Assembly (NCBI GenBank): GCA_004366205.1
Contig: SIRW01000041.1
Span: forward strand, 1-35,169
Reading direction: 5' to 3'
Origin: Actinomycetota bacterium
GTDB taxonomy: Bacteria; Actinomycetota; Acidimicrobiia; Acidimicrobiales; CADCSY01
DNA: 35,169 nucleotides
Shown here: positions 33,952-35,169 of the stretch, piece after piece
How the letters are laid out: every line of letters begins with the position of its first letter
How positions within the stretch are numbered: position 1 is the stretch's first letter
The notes under the pieces: model-generated
Databases searched by the model: none
Told to the model about the DNA's origin: nothing
Seen by the model: the letters and a program-made list of their open reading frames with translations, nothing else
Position numbers and translations under genes: made by a program

Positions 33952-34482
33952 TCAGCGACCCGCGGCCACCCGGATCGGGAACTCCGACAACGCCCGCCGG
34001 CGGCGCCGGGGCGCGATGGTGCCGAGCGTGTACCGGCCGCGGGCGACCCGCCGGAGCCGGCCGACGCGGTGCTCGTAGCCGGCGGCGTCAGCGAGGTACT
34101 TCACCGGCGAGTGGCCGTGCACGTAGTAGCCGTCGAGGTGGAGCCGGCGGTGGATCTCCTCAAGGTCGAGCGGACCGCCGCCGGCCCGGGCGAGGACGGC
34201 GACGATGGCGTAGCGGAGATGACGCCCGGAGAGGGCGATGGCGCCCCGGGCGGGGGGCGGCACGGGCGGCGGACCGTCGCGGTAGGTGCGGCGGAGGCCC
34301 TTCGGGTAGCGGCGAGGGCCGGCCTCGGGCCCGAGGGGCGTGGAGCGCAGCCGCCGCCGGAGGGTCGCGATGGTGGCGGGCCGCTGGACGATGGCCCGCT
34401 GGGCGGCGGCGAGCTGGCGGACCAGGGCGAGGCGTTCGTCGAGCTCGCCTCGGTCGATCGGATCCTCGGGGATGGCGGACAC
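33952..34482 (-). CDS. Small basic protein with possible winged-helix domain
   Basis: The product is 176 residues from GTG 34482, seven bases after GGAGG; the frame extends upstream to 34755 but through low-complexity C/G tracts, so that part is rejected. Residues about 1-40 are helical (ELDERLALVRQLAAAQRAIVQRP). A basic, Pro-rich linker follows. The C-terminal part, LRYAIVAVLARAGGGPLDLEEIHRRLHLDGYYVHGHSPVKYLADAAGYEHRVGRLRRVARGRYTL in continuous reading, has the helix-helix-hairpin order of a winged helix, with RLRRVARGRYTLG as the wing. I do not recognise a named family. A DNA-binding regulator is plausible (inference). It is divergent from metH across a 628-bp region holding the repeat array. 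Confidence 0.65.
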   Translation of the reverse strand: MSAIPEDPIDRGELDERLALVRQLAAAQRAIVQRPATIATLRRRLRSTPLGPEAGPRRYPKGLRRTYRDGPPPVPPPARGAIALSGRHLRYAIVAVLARAGGGPLDLEEIHRRLHLDGYYVHGHSPVKYLADAAGYEHRVGRLRRVARGRYTLGTIAPRRRRRALSEFPIRVAAGR

Positions 34483-34603
34483 GGCTTCCTCCGTCGGTCG
34501 CTGGGTTGCTGGGTTCGCGGGGGAAGCGCGTGGTCGCCCGGGCCACGCCCGGCGCCGCCGGATCCGACGGCCACGGCGTGGCGGACCAAGCGGATCGCCC
34601 CGA

Positions 34604-34609
34604 ACGATA
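34604..34609 (-). promoter_or_regulatory. Possible -10 box TATCGT of the small basic protein gene
   Basis: Minus-strand TATCGT fits TANNNT and would give a leader of about 115 bases. TTGTCG occurs upstream but only 11 bases away, too close for a normal -35. Confidence 0.3.
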
Positions 34610-34626
34610 CCTCCCGGTCGCGACAA

Positions 34627-34757
34627 CTTCCCCCCTCGCCCCCCGACCCCCTCGCCCCCCCGACCCCCGCTCCCCCGCACCCCCCGACCCCCGCTCCCCC
34701 TCGCTGTCGAACCTCTCCCCCTCGCTGCCGAACCTCTCCCCACGCCCACCCCCATGC
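34627..34757. other. C-rich tract (G-rich on the minus strand)
   Basis: Over about 130 bases the plus strand is mostly runs of 4-7 C with CG, CT or GA interruptions, including repeats of CCCCCGACCCCCGCTCCC type and two copies of TCGAACCTCTCCCC-like sequence (34705-34740). The minus strand thus has many G-runs able to form quadruplexes. No coding frame here is credible. Confidence 0.7.
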
Positions 34758-34870
34758 GCGCGTTTTATCGATTCACACACCGAATCGCCCGCCGAATCGG
34801 TGACCGAATCGCCCGCCGAATCGGTGACCGAATCGCCCGCCGAATCGAACACAGAATCGATAAAACGCGC
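34758..34870. repeat. Inverted-repeat-bounded array of GAATCG at 12-bp period
   Basis: The perfect 17-bp arms GCGCGTTTTATCGATTC (34758-34774) and its complement (34854-34870) bound the element. GAATCG begins at 34782, 34794, 34806, 34818, 34830, 34842 and 34854, exactly 12 bases apart; the last copy is part of the right arm. Spacers alternate CCCGCC and GTGACC, then AACACA. An opposite-facing CGATTC ends the left arm. The AT-rich arms stand out from the surrounding GC content. Function is unknown: an iteron-type protein binding array, replication or partition site, recombination site, or long RNA hairpin are possible. Confidence 0.92.
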
Positions 34871-34985
34871 CGCTGTGCAGGTGGGTGCGCGGGTGTGGGC
34901 GGGGCGGTGTGGGGGCGGGGCGGTGTTGGGGCGGGGCGGGTGCGTGGAGGGGGGCAGGGCGGGCGGACTGCTGGCGGGTGGGTGA
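34871..34985. other. G-rich tract on the plus strand
   Basis: This is the mirror of the C-rich tract: many runs of 3-6 G (GGGCGGGGCGG types) follow the array. Together the two tracts could pair as a long imperfect stem or form quadruplexes on opposite strands. Confidence 0.65.
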
Positions 34986-34994
34986 TAGGACCCA

Positions 34995-35046
34995 CCACAC
35001 GGCGACGCCCGGGGGGCGGGCCACACGACGACGCCCGAGGGGTGGG
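34995..35046. repeat. Two tandem copies of a 26-bp unit upstream of metH
   Basis: Units 34995-35020 and 35021-35046 both start CCACACG and share GACGCCC; they differ at three positions. CGCCC and GGGCG in the first unit can pair. The array sits about 50 bases before the metH -10 box. Confidence 0.75.
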
Positions 35047-35096
35047 CGACGGCGGAGCGAGCCGGTACGACACCGGGTCGCGGTGGGGGGCGCCGG

Positions 35097-35102
35097 TACG
35101 CT
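35097..35102 (+). promoter_or_regulatory. -10 box TACGCT of metH (leaderless)
   Basis: TACGCT is followed by CGCGGGTC and the GTG at 35111, so transcription should begin at or next to the start codon. A leader-encoded riboswitch is therefore unlikely. Confidence 0.45.
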
Positions 35103-35110
35103 CGCGGGTC

Positions 35111-35169
35111 GTGGGGTACCTCGAGGCGGCCCGGGAGCGGGTCGTGATCTACGACGGGGCGTTCGGCAC
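35111..35169 (+). CDS. metH: Methionine synthase (cobalamin-dependent), N-terminal fragment
   Basis: Only the first 19 codons are in the window: GTG, then GYLEAARERVVIYDGAFG. The (V/I)xxxDGAxGT sequence is the start of the homocysteine-binding barrel of MetH and related homocysteine methyltransferases. The short N-terminal lead and the wording VVIYDGAFGT favour MetH over BHMT-like or MmuM proteins, but the fragment is too short to settle this. MetH would transfer a methyl group from methyltetrahydrofolate through cobalamin to homocysteine. The gene continues beyond the window. Confidence 0.7.
   Translation, partial: MGYLEAARERVVIYDGAFG

Noticed and set aside
34782-34859. CRISPR-like array
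   Set aside because: The repeats are 6 bases with 6-base spacers that themselves repeat; there are no cas genes. CRISPR repeats are much longer with unique spacers.
34746-34950. Repetitive peptide frames on both strands across the GAATCG array
   Set aside because: The 24-bp period gives 8-residue repeats in any frame; composition and lack of a start or ribosome binding site argue against coding.
34758-34985. Retron or other reverse-transcriptase-linked structured RNA
   Set aside because: No reverse transcriptase or partner gene is present in the window; the inverted repeat alone is not enough.
35047-35110. Cobalamin or SAM riboswitch before metH
   Set aside because: The probable -10 box is 8 bases from the start codon, and I saw no B12-box-like sequence.

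Overview
The window looks like chromosomal DNA of a very GC-rich actinobacterium, most likely from the class Acidimicrobiia. This placement is inference. It rests on the base composition, frequent GTG starts, a cell-wall-binding repeat 2 protein, a CAP-domain protein with a tail of 42-residue GYW/FGDARF repeats, and many genes that start a few bases after a TANNNT -10 box with no room for a ribosome binding site. I see no rRNA, tRNA, CRISPR array, insertion sequence or prophage gene.

Layout. 1-2064: an ECF sigma factor with a C-terminal extension (cut by the window edge) and a divergent lipoprotein. 2087-7802 (minus): a stand-alone acyl-CoA (methylmalonyl-CoA type) mutase large subunit, a DUF2142-type membrane protein and a secreted cell-wall-binding repeat protein. 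7987-21910: a surface-glycan island with two flippase-like (LPG synthase TM) proteins, a GT4 and a GT2 glycosyltransferase, a polysaccharide pyruvyl transferase overlapping an FrhB-like Fe-S protein, three large GT-C-like membrane proteins and an FkbM methyltransferase. Genes here change strand repeatedly and two convergent pairs overlap. 21952-28197: housekeeping genes, namely a rhodanese-MoeB protein, the CAP/repeat protein, a sirtuin, an unknown 214-residue protein, leucyl aminopeptidase and a PduO-type cobalamin adenosyltransferase. 28482-33866: three tandem paralogous family 5 substrate-binding lipoproteins without permease or ATPase genes. 33952-35169: a small basic protein with a possible winged helix, a 628-bp gene-free region, and the first codons of methionine synthase (metH).

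How the parts connect. The adenosyltransferase would make adenosylcobalamin for the mutase, and metH is also cobalamin-dependent, so three B12-linked genes lie within 33 kb. The glycan-island genes plausibly build, modify and move a lipid-linked or cell-surface polymer. The second and third substrate-binding genes share promoter architecture: a GTGACG-NN-CGTCAC palindrome one base before a TACGCT -10 box, followed by a leader hairpin. This points to one dedicated regulator.

The most unusual non-coding element is at 34758-34870. A perfect 17-bp inverted repeat encloses GAATCG hexamers at an exact 12-bp period (seven copies, the last lying inside the right arm), with a C-rich tract on one side and a G-rich tract on the other, between the divergent small gene and metH. 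I cannot assign it to a known class.
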